A DNA stretch of 64,000 nucleotides from Streptomyces sp. H27-H1 (GCF_026627445.1 NZ_JAPNLJ010000008.1:186001-250000); one strand, 5' to 3'; positions 8,042-16,764 are shown, numbered from the stretch's first letter. Program-made: numbers and translations. Notes: a model not told the origin generated them from the letters alone.

Positions 8042-8731
8042 TCAGGTGGCCAGGAGCCGGTTGAAGAACGACCGGTAGTGCTGCAGGGCGAGCCGCAGGT
8101 CCTCCGTGGCGGGCTGGCCCTGGCTCCACTGGCCTTCCAGTTCCTGCTTGCGTGTGGCGAACGTCCCGGCCAGCGTCTGCATCACCTCTGCGACGAGCTG
8201 GTCGGCCGACCTGACGGCTTCCTGCGGGTCGTCCACGAAGCGGCCCTGGACCTCGCTCCACCGCAGCCGCAGCTCCTCCGCATCGCCCCGGGGCAGCAAG
8301 GCCTCCTCGCCCTGACCGCCGACGGTGCCATCCGCGGCCGCGGAGCCTGCCTCGGCGCCCGCGCCCGCGCCTGCGTCGGCGGACGTGTCCGACCGAACGG
8401 CGTCGGGGCGGACCGTGCCGGGTCGATCGTCGTCAAAGCGACCTTCGTCAAACCGACCTTCGTCGAACCGGCCGCCGCCGTCGGTCCCGTTCTGGGCGTC
8501 CTCGTCGGGTACGTCCCGCACCCGCGAGCTGTCCTGCGTCGCATCCGCAGCGCCCTGGGCATCCTGCCGCTCGTCCTCCTGCACGTCCTGCGTTCCCTCC
8601 CAGCCCTTCGTGGCGTCGCCCGGATATACGGCCTGGTCTCCTCGTTGGGCCAGGCTTTCGGTCGTCAGGCCTTCGTTCTGGTCGGCCCCGCCGACCACCT
8701 TGCGGTTCTTACGGTCCTCGTCGAACTGCAT
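8042..8731 (-). CDS. Acidic protein with HYR-type C-terminal domain
   Basis: The 229-aa protein has a low-complexity, strongly acidic N-terminal half with a tandem FDEGRFDEGRFDDDR repeat. An Ala/Gly spacer follows, then a C-terminal domain: RWSEVQGRFVDDPQEAVRSA, DQLVAEVMQTLAG and LRLALQHYRSFFNRLL. That C-terminal domain is clearly related to the end of the next upstream protein (8733-9275). The ATG is one base after that gene's stop and has AGGAGG 8 bases upstream, so the two are translationally coupled. Function unknown; I see no enzyme motif. Confidence 0.75.
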   Translation of the reverse strand: MQFDEDRKNRKVVGGADQNEGLTTESLAQRGDQAVYPGDATKGWEGTQDVQEDERQDAQGAADATQDSSRVRDVPDEDAQNGTDGGGRFDEGRFDEGRFDDDRPGTVRPDAVRSDTSADAGAGAGAEAGSAAADGTVGGQGEEALLPRGDAEELRLRWSEVQGRFVDDPQEAVRSADQLVAEVMQTLAGTFATRKQELEGQWSQGQPATEDLRLALQHYRSFFNRLLAT

Positions 8732-8732
8732 G

Positions 8733-9275
8733 TCATCGACCTCCTTGGGTGCCGAGCAGCTCCTCGAACAGGGCCCGGTAGTGGACCATGGCCCCGCGCA
8801 GCTCCTCCGTCGTCGCCTGTCCTTCGTTGCTGCGTACATTCACGGTGTGCGCTGCCCGGTAGTGCTCGAGGGTCTGCCCGTGCTCGACCGACAGGTCCCG
8901 TACCCGCCCGCTGTAGCCGTCGGCCGGGTAGCCGCGTTCGCGCATCAGGCGCGACACCAGCTCGTCCGCCTGGGTGACGGCTCCTTCGGGCCGGTCCACG
9001 AAGCGCTCCTGTACATCGCGCCAGTCGTGTACGTACCGGTCGTGGATCTCGGGGGACAACTCCTTGATCTCGAAGGCCTCATGGCGTTGCTCGCGGGCGT
9101 GCAGCTCCCGCTCCGCCGCCAGACGGCCGCCTTCGGCCTCGACCGTACGGTCGTACTCGGGTCCGAACTGCCGGCGCAGGTGGCGTCGGCGGGACAACAT
9201 CGACAGTCCGACGGCGAGGGCGATCAGTACGACCACCGATGGGACGATGATCGCGATCAGTGTGCTCGTTGACAT
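8733..9275 (-). CDS. Membrane-anchored protein paired with 8042-8731
   Basis: The 180-aa protein has one N-terminal transmembrane helix (about residues 5-25), a basic RRRHLRRQ stop, a charged helical region, and then the domain shared with its downstream neighbour: WRDVQERFVDRPEGAVTQAD, ELVSRLMRERG and LRGAMVHYRALFEELL. The start ATG has GGAGG 5 bases upstream. The arrangement, one membrane-bound and one soluble acidic copy of the same domain, suggests the two proteins interact. Function unknown. Confidence 0.78.
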   Translation of the reverse strand: MSTSTLIAIIVPSVVVLIALAVGLSMLSRRRHLRRQFGPEYDRTVEAEGGRLAAERELHAREQRHEAFEIKELSPEIHDRYVHDWRDVQERFVDRPEGAVTQADELVSRLMRERGYPADGYSGRVRDLSVEHGQTLEHYRAAHTVNVRSNEGQATTEELRGAMVHYRALFEELLGTQGGR

Positions 9276-9506
9276 GGGGGCCTCCACTCCGGGGCCGTGT
9301 TTTGAGTTTGCTGGGTTCGGTCAGCGGGTGCCCGCAGATCCCGGCGACAAACCAGTCGGGACGCCTCGCGGCGAGCGGTTCGGGGAGCCCCGTCGACCGT
9401 TTCCGGACCGCCGTCCAGCCCGACCGCATGAACGCGCGGATCACGGGCAGGGGCCCAGTGCGGGCCGCCCGCGCAGCACCGGGGCGGCAGACGAGAAGGA
9501 GGGGTC

Positions 9507-9920
9507 ATGAGCTACGACGAGCCGCGCGTGCAGGTCCTCCTCGAGGAGGCCGGGGTCCGGGTCGTCGTGCTGTCGGGAGAGTTCGACATGTACAGCGTCG
9601 AGCCGCTCCGGGAGACGCTGGCGGCCGCCGCACGGGACGGGGTCTGCGCTGTCGTCGACATCGCCGCGGTGGTGTTCGCCGACTCCACCGTTCTCGCCGC
9701 GCTCATCGAGGCGCGGCGGGCCGGCCCGCTGATACTCGTCGGCCCGGTGCCCCGCCAGTTCGCCCTGCTGCTGAGCATGTCCGGCGCCGACTCGGCGCTG
9801 GAGACCGAGCCCACGCGCGAGGCCGCCCTCGCGCGGGCAGCCTCGCCTGAGGGCAGGGCCGCCGAGCCCGGGAAGGCGGACGGGCCGGCGAGGCTTCCCG
9901 AAGGCGGGCGCGTCCGGTGA
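9507..9920 (+). CDS. STAS-domain anti-anti-sigma factor-like protein
   Basis: In the 137-aa protein residues about 8-105 form a STAS domain: VRVVVLSGEFDMYSVEPLRE and VVDIAAVVFADSTVLAALIE. The Ser/Thr in ADST sits where RsbV/SpoIIAA proteins are phosphorylated by an RsbW-like kinase. The C-terminus is a disordered Gly/Pro/Glu tail. AAGGAGG precedes the ATG. The stop overlaps the next start by 4 bases (GTGA), so the next protein is probably made in step. Likely part of a SigB-like partner-switching circuit. Confidence 0.88.
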   Translation: MSYDEPRVQVLLEEAGVRVVVLSGEFDMYSVEPLRETLAAAARDGVCAVVDIAAVVFADSTVLAALIEARRAGPLILVGPVPRQFALLLSMSGADSALETEPTREAALARAASPEGRAAEPGKADGPARLPEGGRVR

Positions 9921-10246
9921 CCGGCGACGACACCAGGCTGAAGGCGATCGCCGCGCTGACGGGACTGCGCTCGGGCGTCGGACAGGACTACATCTCCGAC
10001 ATGCTCGGCGAAGTGACCCCCGACCAGTTCCTCGTACCCGTCGACGGGGACGCGGCGGAGATCGGCCTGTCGGTGCTGCAGCAGCTGTCCGGCCCCATCA
10101 ACTCCCTGATCAACGGCTTCATCCTGGCGTTCGAGCAGGTGGCTGACGCCTACGAGGAGACGGACCCCGAGACGTCGACCGAGGAGATCCTGCAGGCCCT
10201 CGCCCTACGGCTGGCCACGGACCCGGACTGCACCGAGCCGGAGTGA
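9917..10246 (+). CDS. Hypothetical acidic protein coupled to the STAS gene
   Basis: A 109-aa mostly helical acidic protein (DYISDMLGEVTPDQF, EEILQALALRLATDPDC). I do not recognise the family. The GTG start overlaps the STAS stop, which supports both the start and a functional link to the STAS protein. Confidence 0.65.
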   Translation: MTGDDTRLKAIAALTGLRSGVGQDYISDMLGEVTPDQFLVPVDGDAAEIGLSVLQQLSGPINSLINGFILAFEQVADAYEETDPETSTEEILQALALRLATDPDCTEPE

Positions 10247-10417
10247 TCCGGGGGACGGCCCCACACGGGCCGCGCCCGTCCGGGCCTCGGGTGGTGGCCT
10301 CCCGGCTACGCGCGGCTCCGACCGGACCGGCGCCGTACGGGTCACCCGGGCGGCATCGGCCCTGAAAGCGGTACTGGAAGCGGCCGTGGCCCTGCTCTAC
10401 CCCGCACCTGGGCCCTG

Positions 10418-10621
10418 GCCTGCGCCCTGGGGCTCTTCGCGCCGGCCGGCTATCCCCTGGCCCGATTCTGGTCGCAGACGTGGAGCCGGATGCGTCCTGA
10501 ACTCGAGGCGACCGGCCGGGTGGACGCCGCCGTGATCGACGAAGCCCTGTCCTACCTGGCCTCGCACCGACTCGCCGAACTCGGCCCGGGCATGATGACG
10601 GCCTGGGGCCGCCGGGGCTGA
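10418..10621 (+). pseudogene. C-terminal fragment of a methyltransferase-like gene
   Basis: The frame ending at the TGA at 10619-10621 reads FWSQTWSRMRPELEATGRVD, then IDEALSYLASHRLAELGPGM and MTAWGRR. This looks like the last 60 residues of a class I SAM methyltransferase. No start, ribosome site or SAM-binding motifs precede it; upstream bases 10247-10417 give no coherent protein. I read it as a decayed remnant. Confidence 0.45.
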
Positions 10622-10684
10622 GACGCCCGGAGCCCGACGCCCGCGCCCCACGCCGATCCGCCCGTCCCACGGCGCCGTCGGCAC

Positions 10685-11359
10685 CTACTGCCGTGAGGTG
10701 AGCTCCGCCGCCTCCAGCCAGGTGGTGTACCAGCCTGCGAAGGTGAGCGGCCTCCCGTCGTCATCGACGAGCGGGGCGAGGTCGGTGTCGTCTGCCCGGC
10801 AGTCGGACCAGATGGTGCCCCTGTGGGCGCCGCTGACGATCAGCCATTCCCTCTGGGCGCAGCCGACGTGGGAGATCACGATGGCCCCGGCGGTGCGCTC
10901 GGGGGCGAACATCACGGCTTCCCAGCGCTCGTCCCACGCCTCGACGGCGTCATCGAACTCCTCGCTCGCGTCGAAGTCCTCCTCTTCAGGACGCTCGGCA
11001 AGGAGCGCGGCGAGCGATTCGGGGTCCGGCCCGTGGCCAGGAAAGGGCCGGGCGAGCATGGACGGATCAGCCAACTCGGCGCCGTCCCCCTCCCAGCGCC
11101 AGCGGCCCTGGACGCGGCGCACGGGGAAGAGACCGTAAGCGGGACCCGCGCCACCGGCGCCCACACCGGTGAGGAAATCCCGGTAGTCCTCGGGCAGCCT
11201 CGCACCCGTCTGCGCTTCGAGCTCGGCAAGCTCGGCAGCCGAAAGCGGATCCTCCAAGACCCACCGGTGCCCGAGAGAGCCGAATACCTGACCGCTGTCC
11301 GCCCGCGCGCCCAACGCGACAACACGCCGGCGCACACCCGTCCACTGCTGATCGACCAT
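10685..11359 (-). CDS. SMI1/KNR4 (SUKH) family protein
   Basis: The 224-aa protein shows the SUKH-1 pattern: WVLEDPLSAAELAELEAQTG, then LPEDYRDFLTGVGAGGAGPA, a conserved Trp-rich middle, and VGCAQREWLIVSGAHRGTIW with SDCRADD. In bacteria these are immunity proteins of contact or polymorphic toxin systems, or general partner proteins. No toxin gene is next to it, so an orphan role is likely. The start ATG 11359 is chosen because the residues before it look random. Confidence 0.8.
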   Translation of the reverse strand: MVDQQWTGVRRRVVALGARADSGQVFGSLGHRWVLEDPLSAAELAELEAQTGARLPEDYRDFLTGVGAGGAGPAYGLFPVRRVQGRWRWEGDGAELADPSMLARPFPGHGPDPESLAALLAERPEEEDFDASEEFDDAVEAWDERWEAVMFAPERTAGAIVISHVGCAQREWLIVSGAHRGTIWSDCRADDTDLAPLVDDDGRPLTFAGWYTTWLEAAELTSRQ

Positions 11360-11466
11360 GCGCCGACCGTACGCGGAGCCAGTGACAGCGGAACCGGTCC
11401 GGCCGTCGAGGGACTCCGCCGCGAGGCTTCGGTCACCTCGCCCGGGCACCGCTCGTACGGCCGGTC

Positions 11467-11847
11467 TCAGCGGGGCAGTTGCTGCAGGGTCCAGCCGTTG
11501 CCGTCCGGGTCGTTGAACGCCGCGTAGGACACCACCGGCTTGCCCGGTGCGGTCATGTCCCGCACCTCCCCGATTTCGACTCCGCGGCCCAGCAGCTCTG
11601 CCCGGGCGGTGTGGATGTCGTCGACGACGAGGTGCAGGCCCTGGACCGAACCCGGGGGAGTGGCGACGACGCCGACACCGATGGCGATCGAACAGGCGGA
11701 CCCCGGCGGCGTCAGCTGGACGACCCGGAACGCCTCGGTAGGACTGAAGTCGAGGTCGACGGTGAAGCCGAGCAGGGTCGAGTAGAAGGCCTTGGCGCGA
11801 TCGACGTCGGTGACGGGGATCGGAATCAGTTCGAGACGGTAGTCCAT
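11467..11847 (-). CDS. VOC-family (glyoxalase/bleomycin-resistance fold) protein
   Basis: The 126-aa protein has two beta-alpha-beta-beta-beta halves. It opens LELIPIPVTDVDRAKAFYST with LLGFTVDLD and ends FNDPDGNGWTLQQLP, typical of VOC metal-dependent dioxygenase, lyase or resistance proteins. Candidate metal ligands are in LHLVVDDI. Substrate unknown. AAGGGAA precedes the ATG by 9 bases. Divergent from the amidase gene. Confidence 0.85.
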   Translation of the reverse strand: MDYRLELIPIPVTDVDRAKAFYSTLLGFTVDLDFSPTEAFRVVQLTPPGSACSIAIGVGVVATPPGSVQGLHLVVDDIHTARAELLGRGVEIGEVRDMTAPGKPVVSYAAFNDPDGNGWTLQQLPR

Positions 11848-11978
11848 GGCGTTGTTCCCTTCACGCACTTGTGGGGCCTGGCGGGCCCGGCGTATCGAAT
11901 CAGCGGAACCCTCGCCCGTTACTCGGCGGTAGGCAATGATGGCGGGCACCATCCATACGGCCGGGGGCTGAGGTAGCG

Positions 11979-13403
11979 GTGACGACATTCGAGGAAGCAA
12001 CGACGGTGCACGCCTTCCGGGACGACTCCCTGGGAGAGCACGACGCCGTCGGACTCGCCGCGGCGATCAGGCGGGGTGAGGTCGGTGCCGCCGAGGTCGC
12101 CCGGGACGCGGCGGAGCGGGTACGGGTGGTCGACGCGCGGCTCAACGCGGTCCAGGACCACAGCGACTTCCCGGCGCACAGGGACGGGACGACCGGGGCG
12201 GCCGGGGCGTTCGCCGGAGTTCCGACCTTCGTCAAGGACAACACCGACTACCAGGGGTCGCCGACCGGCCACGGCAGCGCGGCCTTCACGCCGGGCGCCG
12301 CGCGCCGGCACGCGCCGTTCGCCCGGCAGTTCTTGAGCAGCGGGGTCACCGTACTGGGCAAGTCCCGGCTGCCGGAGTTCGGGTTCAGCCCGTCCACGGA
12401 GTACGAAGGCGCCGCCCCTGTGCGCAACCCGTGGCACACGGACTACTCGGCGGGCGGTTCCTCGGGCGGCAGCGCGGCCCTCGTCGCCGCCGGAGCGGTG
12501 CCCATCGCACACGCCAACGACGGCGGCGGGTCGATCCGAATACCCGCCGCCTGCTGCGGGCTCATCGGCCTCAAGCCGACCCGCGGCCGGGTCGTGGCGA
12601 ACGCGCAGAGCCGCCAACTGCCGCTCGAAATCATCTCCGACGGAATCGTGAGCCGCTCCGTGCGGGACACCGCGGCGTTCCTCGCCTCCGCCGAGACGTA
12701 CTGGCGGAACCCGAAGCTACCGCCGCTGGGCCTGGTCGAAGGCCCTTCGGGCCAACGGCTGCGCATCGGCTTCCTGCTGGACTCGCCGAACGGTGTCCCC
12801 GCCGACACCGCCACCCGGACGGCCGTCACGGAGACCGCGGCCCGGCTCGAACGGCTCGGACACGGCGTGGAGCCGGTGGAGTTGGCCTTCGACCCCCGCT
12901 TCACCGAGGACTTCCTCGCGTACTGGGGGATGCTGTCGTTCCTCATCGGTGTCACGGGCCGCAGCCTCGGTACGGATTTCGACCGGCATCGCATGGACGG
13001 TCTCAGCAGGGGCCTGCGCGAGACGTACCTGGCGAACTGGCACCGGACCCCGGGCGTGCTGCGGAGGTTGAAGCGCACGAGGGAGGCGTACGCGGCGGGG
13101 TTCCGCGGGCTCGACCTCGTGCTCTCGCCCGTGCTCGCCCACACCACGCCGCCGCTCGGTCACCTCAGCCCGGACGTTCCCTACCAGGCGCTGATGGAAC
13201 GGATCCTCGCCTACGTGGCGTTCACGCCGGTCGACAACGTCGTGGGCACCCCGTCGATCTCGGTGCCCGCCGCGAGCGCGACGCAGGACGGGCTGCCCAT
13301 CGGCGTCATGTTCGCAGGCCGCCCAGGCAGTGAACGCAAGCTGCTGGACGTCGCGTTCGCGCTCGAGGCGGACCGGCCTTTCCGGCGGATCCAGGACCTG
13401 TGA
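11979..13403 (+). CDS. Amidase (amidase-signature family)
   Basis: The 474-aa protein has the Ser-cisSer-Lys amidase core: FVKDNTDYQGSPTGHGS (catalytic Lys about residue 88) and YSAGGSSGGSAALVAAGAVP (cis-Ser and nucleophile region, about residues 158-177), then GGSIRIPAACCGLIGLKPTR. It hydrolyses an amide in the cytoplasm. The family covers acetamidases, aryl-amidases and GatA, but no GatB/C genes are nearby and GatA-specific context is lacking, so a catabolic amidase is more likely. A hairpin directly after the stop ends the transcript. Confidence 0.9.
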   Translation: MTTFEEATTVHAFRDDSLGEHDAVGLAAAIRRGEVGAAEVARDAAERVRVVDARLNAVQDHSDFPAHRDGTTGAAGAFAGVPTFVKDNTDYQGSPTGHGSAAFTPGAARRHAPFARQFLSSGVTVLGKSRLPEFGFSPSTEYEGAAPVRNPWHTDYSAGGSSGGSAALVAAGAVPIAHANDGGGSIRIPAACCGLIGLKPTRGRVVANAQSRQLPLEIISDGIVSRSVRDTAAFLASAETYWRNPKLPPLGLVEGPSGQRLRIGFLLDSPNGVPADTATRTAVTETAARLERLGHGVEPVELAFDPRFTEDFLAYWGMLSFLIGVTGRSLGTDFDRHRMDGLSRGLRETYLANWHRTPGVLRRLKRTREAYAAGFRGLDLVLSPVLAHTTPPLGHLSPDVPYQALMERILAYVAFTPVDNVVGTPSISVPAASATQDGLPIGVMFAGRPGSERKLLDVAFALEADRPFRRIQDL

Positions 13404-13449
13404 GACCGCGCCCGGCCCGGACCCCGTCAGGGCCGGCCCGGGCGCGGTC
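13404..13449 (+). terminator. Terminator after amidase
   Basis: GACCGCGCCCGG (13404-13415) pairs perfectly with CCGGGCGCGGTC (13438-13449), starting at the base after the stop codon. Confidence 0.65.
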
Positions 13450-13458
13450 GGCGCGACA

Positions 13459-13731
13459 TCACCGCCGGTGGGCGGGGCTCCGGGCTTCGGCCACGGCCGC
13501 GATGGGCTCGGCCGAGCGGCGGCGGACGAAGAGTACGACGATCAGGACGATTTGGAGCAGGACCACCAGGACGAGGCCGGGGCAGGCGGAGGGCTCCGCT
13601 CCGACCTGGCTGGAGAACAGGCTGGTGTCCTACAGGCCATGGACGAGCATGGGCAGCAGGATCACGCCGCCGACGCGCAGGCACAGGTGGAAGAAGTAGC
13701 CCGAGGTGGAGACGATGACGGCCTGGAGGTG
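13459..13731 (-). pseudogene. CPBP intramembrane protease remnant with amber stop
   Basis: Read on the minus strand, the frame gives VSTSGYFFHLCLRVGGVILL then PMLVHGL, a TAG, and DTSLFSSQVG, followed by a hydrophobic helix and a basic tail. In the CPBP (CAAX-protease-like) family the expected phrase is VHGLWD, so the TAG at 13630-13632 most simply replaces a Trp codon. The N-terminal catalytic half (EExxR) is missing. A decayed gene, cut at about 13730 by the histidine-kinase remnant on the other strand. Confidence 0.5.
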
Positions 13732-13983
13732 TCCTTCGCCGCGCACCAGAGGTTCGCCGCGAACGCCTCGCACGAACTCCTCGCCCCGCTCGCCACCACG
13801 CGGGCCGCCCTCCAGCTCGCCGGCTCCGACGACTCCGGCGAGTCCCCGCGTCGGCAGCGGCCGCGGCCTCGGTCTCGCGCTGGTCCGCTCCGTCGCCCGC
13901 GCCCACGGTGCGGCACCGCCACAGCCGCCGCCCGCCCCACCGGCGGCCTCGACCTGCAGGTCCGCCTGCCACCCGCCACCTGA
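13732..13983 (+). pseudogene. Histidine kinase remnant
   Basis: One frame gives AAHQRFAANASHELLAPLAT, with TRAALQLAG, the dimerization/phospho-acceptor box of a two-component kinase. A second frame then gives GSGRGLGLALVRSVARAHG, the ATP-binding G2 box. The first frame resumes with GTATAAARPTGGLDLQVRLP to the stop. The N and G1 boxes between them are missing. So at least two frameshifts and an internal deletion have destroyed it. No start or sensor domain remains. Confidence 0.6.
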
Positions 13984-14038
13984 GGCCCGGGCCGTGTCCT
14001 TCGGGGTCAGGCCACGAGGCCCTGGCGAGGTTGCCAGG

Positions 14039-14827
14039 TCAGCGCGCCGCGCCGAAGTCCTGCGTCCAGTACTGGCCCGGCTGTGCGAGGCCGATGCCGA
14101 TCTCCTTGAAGGAGCAGTCGAGGATGTTCCGCTTGTGGCCCGGGCTGTTCATCCAGCCCTCCATGACCTTCGCGGCGGTGCCGTAGCCGTAGGCGACGTT
14201 CTCGCCGTACGTCCTCCACTCGTACCCGGCTCGGGTGATGCGCAGGCCCGGATCGGAACCGTCGGAGCCCGTGTGGGACATGTTGCCGTGGGTGGCCATG
14301 TCCGCGCTGTGGTTCTGGGCGGCCTTCGTGAGCTCCGCGTTGACGGTGAGCGCCGGGCATCCGACGGCGGCGCGCTCCTCGTTGACGAGGGCGAGGACCT
14401 GGGCCTGAGCTCCGGAGGGCGCAGAGGAGCTATCCGGAGCGGACGGCTCGATCGGCTCGACCGGTTCGGCCGGGGGCTCCACGGGCTCCACGGGTTCCAC
14501 CGGCTGCGGCCTGACCGGCGGTGTGGTCGGGGCGACCGGCCGAGGGACGGGCTGGGCGACGGGTTCCGCAGGAGCAGCCGGTTCCGTATCGGGGGCGACG
14601 GGCGCGTCTGCCTGGCCCGGGTCCTGCGCGGGCGGCTGCGAGCCGGGGTCGCCGAGAGGGGCTCCCGGCCGCAAGCGGCCGTCCTGCCGGGTCGCGGCGG
14701 CCGGCGCGGAGCCGGCGTCCTGCGGGCCCCAGCACGCCATGGCGGCGGTCGGCGCGCCCACGATGGCAAGCGCCCCGAAGGCGACGGCTATCTTCCGACG
14801 GTGCGTCTTCTTACGGTGCTTCTTCAT
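14039..14827 (-). CDS. Secreted CAP-domain (SCP/PR1-like) protein
   Basis: The 262-aa protein has a very basic start (MKKHRKKTHRRK), a hydrophobic core and a cleavage region ending AAMAC. A Pro/Glu/Val repeat region (about residues 75-130, units of PVEP) acts as a spacer through the cell wall. The C-terminal 125 residues form a CAP domain: VLALVNEERAAVGCPALTVN, NHSADMATHGNMSHTGSDGS, YGENVAYGY and GWMNSPGHKRNILDCSF, with the conserved His and Glu residues. Exported; function probably wall or lipid related. GAGG lies 6 bases before the chosen ATG. Confidence 0.88.
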   Translation of the reverse strand: MKKHRKKTHRRKIAVAFGALAIVGAPTAAMACWGPQDAGSAPAAATRQDGRLRPGAPLGDPGSQPPAQDPGQADAPVAPDTEPAAPAEPVAQPVPRPVAPTTPPVRPQPVEPVEPVEPPAEPVEPIEPSAPDSSSAPSGAQAQVLALVNEERAAVGCPALTVNAELTKAAQNHSADMATHGNMSHTGSDGSDPGLRITRAGYEWRTYGENVAYGYGTAAKVMEGWMNSPGHKRNILDCSFKEIGIGLAQPGQYWTQDFGAAR

Positions 14828-15441
14828 GCGTGACCTCATCCGGTGATCGCGAAGCTCCCGGCGCCCGACCGCAAGGGCGTCGGAGGAGCCGCCATTCTTA
14901 GAAGCACGGCAGCAGGCTGGCAAGCGGCCTCCGCCGAGCCGCCCAGGAGCTTCCCGACCGGGCTTGAATCGGCCACGTGATCGTGCATTCCCCCGCCGCA
15001 GCTCCTACGGCCGACAACTGACACACGGCCAGGACCGCCCCCTGACAGGCAGGTTGACGAAGGCGAAACGAAAGGCACTCATTCCGATTCCGGCGGAGCA
15101 AGGCATGTCCGTAAGAAATAGCCACAAACGCCGAAATGTCTTCACGTCGACGATCTCGGTAGGGCCCGCCCCACCGAGGCGTGCCGAGTGACCCATCTCA
15201 CGCCCGACCGAGGGAACCGGACCGGGTGTGGCCGTTGGGCCGCTCCGCTCGACCGGAAGCTGCCCAGGGTGACGCTCGAACGCGCCGCGGACGGCCCGCC
15301 GGCTGCCGGGGAGCGCTCCGCCGCCTGACCGGCGAAGCCCGATGACTGCCGCCGCACGCCGACCGGGCGCCACCAAGTCCACGCGCCCGTCTCGGCGGGG
15401 CGCCCACCTGAGTCCGGCGGGTGGCAGGCCGCGGTGCCCCT
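14828..15441. other. Gene-poor 610-base gap
   Basis: I see no supported gene. Short open frames (for example a 28-codon one at 15104) lack family resemblance. The stretch 15050-15150 is lower in GC than its surroundings and may hold a promoter, but I cannot place boxes with confidence. Confidence 0.4.
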
Positions 15442-16470
15442 TTACGGGAGCAGCTCCAGGGTGATGTGCGGGTACAGCGCGCGAAGGAAGTCGGGTGCGT
15501 CGAAGATCTCGCCCGCGGAGGCGACGCCGACCGTGCGGGTGCGTCCGGTCAGGACACGGTCCAGGGCTTCCACGACGAGGGGGGCCGTGACGGCGTAAAT
15601 GTCCTGCCCGTGGGCCACGGCGCGGCGTTCGACGCCGCCCGACCGTACGACCGCGTCGACGAGGAAGGTCTGGTCGGACCGCCCGCTGTCATCGGCCGCG
15701 GACGGAGCCGGCGTGCCGGGGGCCGCGATGTCACGGACCGCCTCGACCGTCATATAGGTGGTCACGTCCGGGATCGACAGGTGGCTGGGTACGGTCACCA
15801 CGTCGGCCATGGTGAACTCCCCGATCACCGGCCGGGGGCCCATCGGCTCGGGGAAGCTCCACTCGAGGGTCGGTGCGGCGTCGGTGCGGTACTCCCACTG
15901 CCCGCCCGCGTACCGCATGCGCCGCTCACCGCGCCGCTCCCGCGAGACCGCGCCCGACAGCCGCGTTCCGGCGGTGGGGTGCCAGCTGCTCAGGGCGTAC
16001 GCGATGTGCGCCTCCTCGGCCTCGGTCCAGTCACCCATCGCCGCGGTGGCCAGCAGGTCGCCCAGACCGCCGAAGAAGGCCATCGCCGGGACGATCACCG
16101 CCCCGGCGTCACGCGCCCGGTCGGTGAAGTGCGCGAAGGTGTCGATGTTGGCCTCGATCTCGGCGGCCACGTCCAGGTAGGGGATCCGGGCCCGCAGGGC
16201 CGCCTCGATCACGGGGGCGGTCGTCGAGGCGAAGGGCCCGGCGCAGTTGATCACCGCAGCCGTACCGGCCAACGCACGGTCCAGCGAGTCGGCGTCGCCG
16301 ACCGTCGCAGGCCGGGCCTCCAGTCCGCTCTCGTGCGCCAGGGCCTTCAGCTTGTCGCCGTCGCGCCCCGACAGCACCGGCACGAACCCCCGCTCCACCA
16401 GCTCCGCCACCACGAACCGCCCGGTGTGCCCGTACGCACCGAACACCGCCACCATCTGACCCGATGTCAT
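15442..16470 (-). CDS. Saccharopine dehydrogenase-like NAD(P)-binding protein
   Basis: The 342-aa protein opens with a Rossmann fold: VAVFGAYGHTGRFVVAELVE (Gly-rich loop about residues 10-17). VINCAGPFASTTAPVIEAAL and YLDVAAEIE follow, the hallmark of the saccharopine-dehydrogenase-like / trans-acting enoyl reductase group. The substrate is not evident. AGGAGCGG lies 8 bases before the ATG. The upstream gap has two dyads with TGTCCG half-sites, suggesting a dedicated regulator not identified here. Confidence 0.85.
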   Translation of the reverse strand: MTSGQMVAVFGAYGHTGRFVVAELVERGFVPVLSGRDGDKLKALAHESGLEARPATVGDADSLDRALAGTAAVINCAGPFASTTAPVIEAALRARIPYLDVAAEIEANIDTFAHFTDRARDAGAVIVPAMAFFGGLGDLLATAAMGDWTEAEEAHIAYALSSWHPTAGTRLSGAVSRERRGERRMRYAGGQWEYRTDAAPTLEWSFPEPMGPRPVIGEFTMADVVTVPSHLSIPDVTTYMTVEAVRDIAAPGTPAPSAADDSGRSDQTFLVDAVVRSGGVERRAVAHGQDIYAVTAPLVVEALDRVLTGRTRTVGVASAGEIFDAPDFLRALYPHITLELLP

Positions 16471-16570
16471 GAACCCGCTCCTCAGTACCTGCTTGTCCCG
16501 CCGCCCGGCCCTGTCGGCCCGCCGCACTCCGTCACAGACATCTTCACGCGGAACACCATCTCCATACGAG

Positions 16571-16605
16571 TGTCCGGAACGACATGATCCAAACAGTTCC
16601 GGACA
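16571..16605. promoter_or_regulatory. Candidate operator, dyad 1
   Basis: TGTCCGGAAC (16571-16580) and GTTCCGGACA (16596-16605) form a perfect 10-bp inverted repeat with a 15-base spacer, about 100 bases upstream of the saccharopine-dehydrogenase-like start. Confidence 0.5.
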
Positions 16606-16633
16606 TGGCCCTTTGTGTTGCTTCTCCCTCTGC

Positions 16634-16656
16634 GGACCGGACCGGACCGGACCGGA
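16634..16656. repeat. Pentamer tandem repeat
   Basis: GGACC is repeated four times followed by a partial unit, between the two dyads. Confidence 0.6.
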
Positions 16657-16737
16657 GCGGGCTTCGGACGGGTGGACCGCCGAGTGCCGCCCGCCGGGAA
16701 GACCACCGGGGGGAGTGATTGACGGCGCCGCCTGTCT

Positions 16738-16764
16738 CATTGCGGACAGTTTCTGTCCGCAATG
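16738..16764. promoter_or_regulatory. Candidate operator, dyad 2
   Basis: CATTGCGGACAG and CTGTCCGCAATG are perfect 12-bp arms around TTT. The inner CGGACA/TGTCCG half-sites match those of dyad 1. Confidence 0.55.

Noticed and set aside
10685..11359. SMI1 protein as part of a toxin-immunity locus
   Set aside because: No polymorphic toxin, secretion tag or second immunity gene is adjacent.
15104..15190. 28-codon ORF with GGAG upstream
   Set aside because: No family resemblance, basic low-complexity peptide, no conserved context; too weak to call.
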